DNA of 6,090 bases from Treponema sp. GTDB lineage: Bacteria > Spirochaetota > Spirochaetia > Treponematales > Treponemataceae. The first letter of the stretch is position 1. Every line of letters begins with the position of its first letter. Of the stretch, positions 5,261-6,090 are shown piece after piece. Where the stretch lies: assembly GCA_024691265.1 (NCBI GenBank), contig JAILNT010000222.1, positions 1-6,090 of the forward strand, read 5' to 3'. The notes below the pieces were generated by a model, which saw nothing but the letters and a program-made list of their open reading frames with translations, searched no databases and had not been told where the DNA came from. Both the position numbers and the translations under genes were made by a program.

Positions 5261-6090
5261 ATGATTCAGAAAAAACGGCAGCAGCTTACGAAAGGCTCTA
5301 CCAGACAATAAGGACTTTACGTGCAGAGGGTGGTTGTCCATGGGACAGAGACCAGACAGCACTTTCTATGAGACGTGACCTTATGGAAGAAGCATTTGAA
5401 GCTATTGATGCTATTACAGCTCAAGATAAAGAGCATACAAAAGAAGAATTAGGCGATGTTATGCTAAATGCAACAATGATAGCCTATATGCACGAACAGG
5501 AAGGTTACTTTACTGTTGCCGACAGTCTCAATGAACTTACTGATAAGCTGATAAGACGACATCCTCATGTTTTCAAAGACAGTGAAGGGAAATCTGAAGA
5601 ACATGGTAAAAAAGCAGAAACTTCAGAAGAAGTGCTAAATCAATGGGACAGGATTAAGCAAAATGTAGAAGGCAGAAAAGGGAAAAGTATTTTAGACGAA
5701 GTACCAGAAGGCTTTCCTCCCCTCTTAAAAGCTTACAAGATGCTAAAAAAAGCAGGAAAGAAGAACTTCCAATGGACTAATCTTGATGAAGTGAAAGCAA
5801 AAGTAAAAGAAGAATGGAGTGAAGTGCAAGAGGCAGAATCAAATGTAAAAAGCATTTCTCAAGGCAAGGCTTTTACTGTAAAAGACGGCAGCAAAGAACT
5901 TAACGAAGCACAATTACATCTTGAAGAAGAAATAGGCGACCTTTTTATGGCATTAGTAAACTATTCACGTTATCTAGATGTAGACCCTACTATTGCAATG
6001 GAAAGAGCTTGCAGAAAATTCTACAAGAGATTTTCTAAAGTAGAAAGAACTATGGAAGAAAATAGTATTCCAATGGATAAGGAACACTTA
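5257..6090 (+). CDS. mazG: MazG nucleoside triphosphate pyrophosphohydrolase (3' end beyond window)
   Basis: The 278 codons in the window encode a tandem two-domain MazG, a cytoplasmic enzyme that hydrolyses NTPs/dNTPs to NMPs and pyrophosphate. In E. coli it clears aberrant nucleotides and affects the stringent response. The family-defining CPWDRDQT is at 27-34. The first domain has the metal motif E45xxE48 plus E64xxD67 (EELGDV). The second repeats it as E186xxE189 plus E225xxD228 (EEEIGDLF), followed by a conserved NYSRYLDVDP segment and the KFYKRFSKVE helix near the usual C-terminus. Compared with the 263-aa E. coli protein, an extra charged stretch lies at about 198-220 between the two halves of the second motif. 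The gene is cut by the window edge, probably only a few tens of codons before its stop. Both metal sites look intact. It shares an operon with pth through a 4-base ATGA overlap. Confidence 0.93.
   Translation, partial: MNDSEKTAAAYERLYQTIRTLRAEGGCPWDRDQTALSMRRDLMEEAFEAIDAITAQDKEHTKEELGDVMLNATMIAYMHEQEGYFTVADSLNELTDKLIRRHPHVFKDSEGKSEEHGKKAETSEEVLNQWDRIKQNVEGRKGKSILDEVPEGFPPLLKAYKMLKKAGKKNFQWTNLDEVKAKVKEEWSEVQEAESNVKSISQGKAFTVKDGSKELNEAQLHLEEEIGDLFMALVNYSRYLDVDPTIAMERACRKFYKRFSKVERTMEENSIPMDKEHL

Noticed and set aside
1..6090. Defence system, mobile element, CRISPR or tandem repeat
   Set aside because: Read across the whole window, there are no transposase or integrase motifs, no regularly spaced repeats and no toxin-antitoxin pair. 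MazG here is the housekeeping two-domain enzyme and has no mazEF neighbour.

Overview
This is an AT-rich, densely packed bacterial chromosome segment with every gene on the + strand. It carries housekeeping genes, with no mobile element, tRNA, rRNA, CRISPR array or phage gene visible. Codon use, the short terminators and the look of the proteins suggest a low-GC spirochaete, perhaps a host-associated Treponema. That is a judgement from memory of these families and cannot be proved from this window.

Layout: (1) bases 1-120 are the last 39 codons of an RlmN-type rRNA/tRNA methyltransferase, followed by a strong intrinsic terminator. (2) A promoter just before base 289 drives a long, divergent phosphohexomutase (289-2130). 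A second, more canonical phosphoglucomutase/phosphomannomutase follows (2177-3964), 46 bases downstream with a good Shine-Dalgarno sequence. The pair probably forms an operon that interconverts sugar 1- and 6-phosphates for glycolysis and for polysaccharide or envelope precursors. (3) A small stand-alone DEDDh 3'-5' exonuclease of the DnaQ type (4014-4511) follows, with a candidate promoter and a striking hairpin over its start codon, and ends in a second intrinsic terminator. (4) A new promoter then reads peptidyl-tRNA hydrolase (4604-5260) and MazG (5257 to the window end). Their stop and start overlap as ATGA, a classic sign of translational coupling.

The most interesting signal is in initiation. 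The three genes that appear to head a transcript (289, 4014, 4604) lack a convincing Shine-Dalgarno sequence, and each has a -10-like hexamer ending only 7-9 bases before its ATG. The predicted transcripts would be leaderless or nearly so. The two genes inside operons (2177, 5257) have normal Shine-Dalgarno sequences. At the exonuclease gene, the -10 overlaps the loop of a 15-bp RNA hairpin whose 3' arm contains the start codon. Read-through mRNA from the mutase operon could therefore hide this start, while mRNA begun locally could not. No larger undescribed system is evident.
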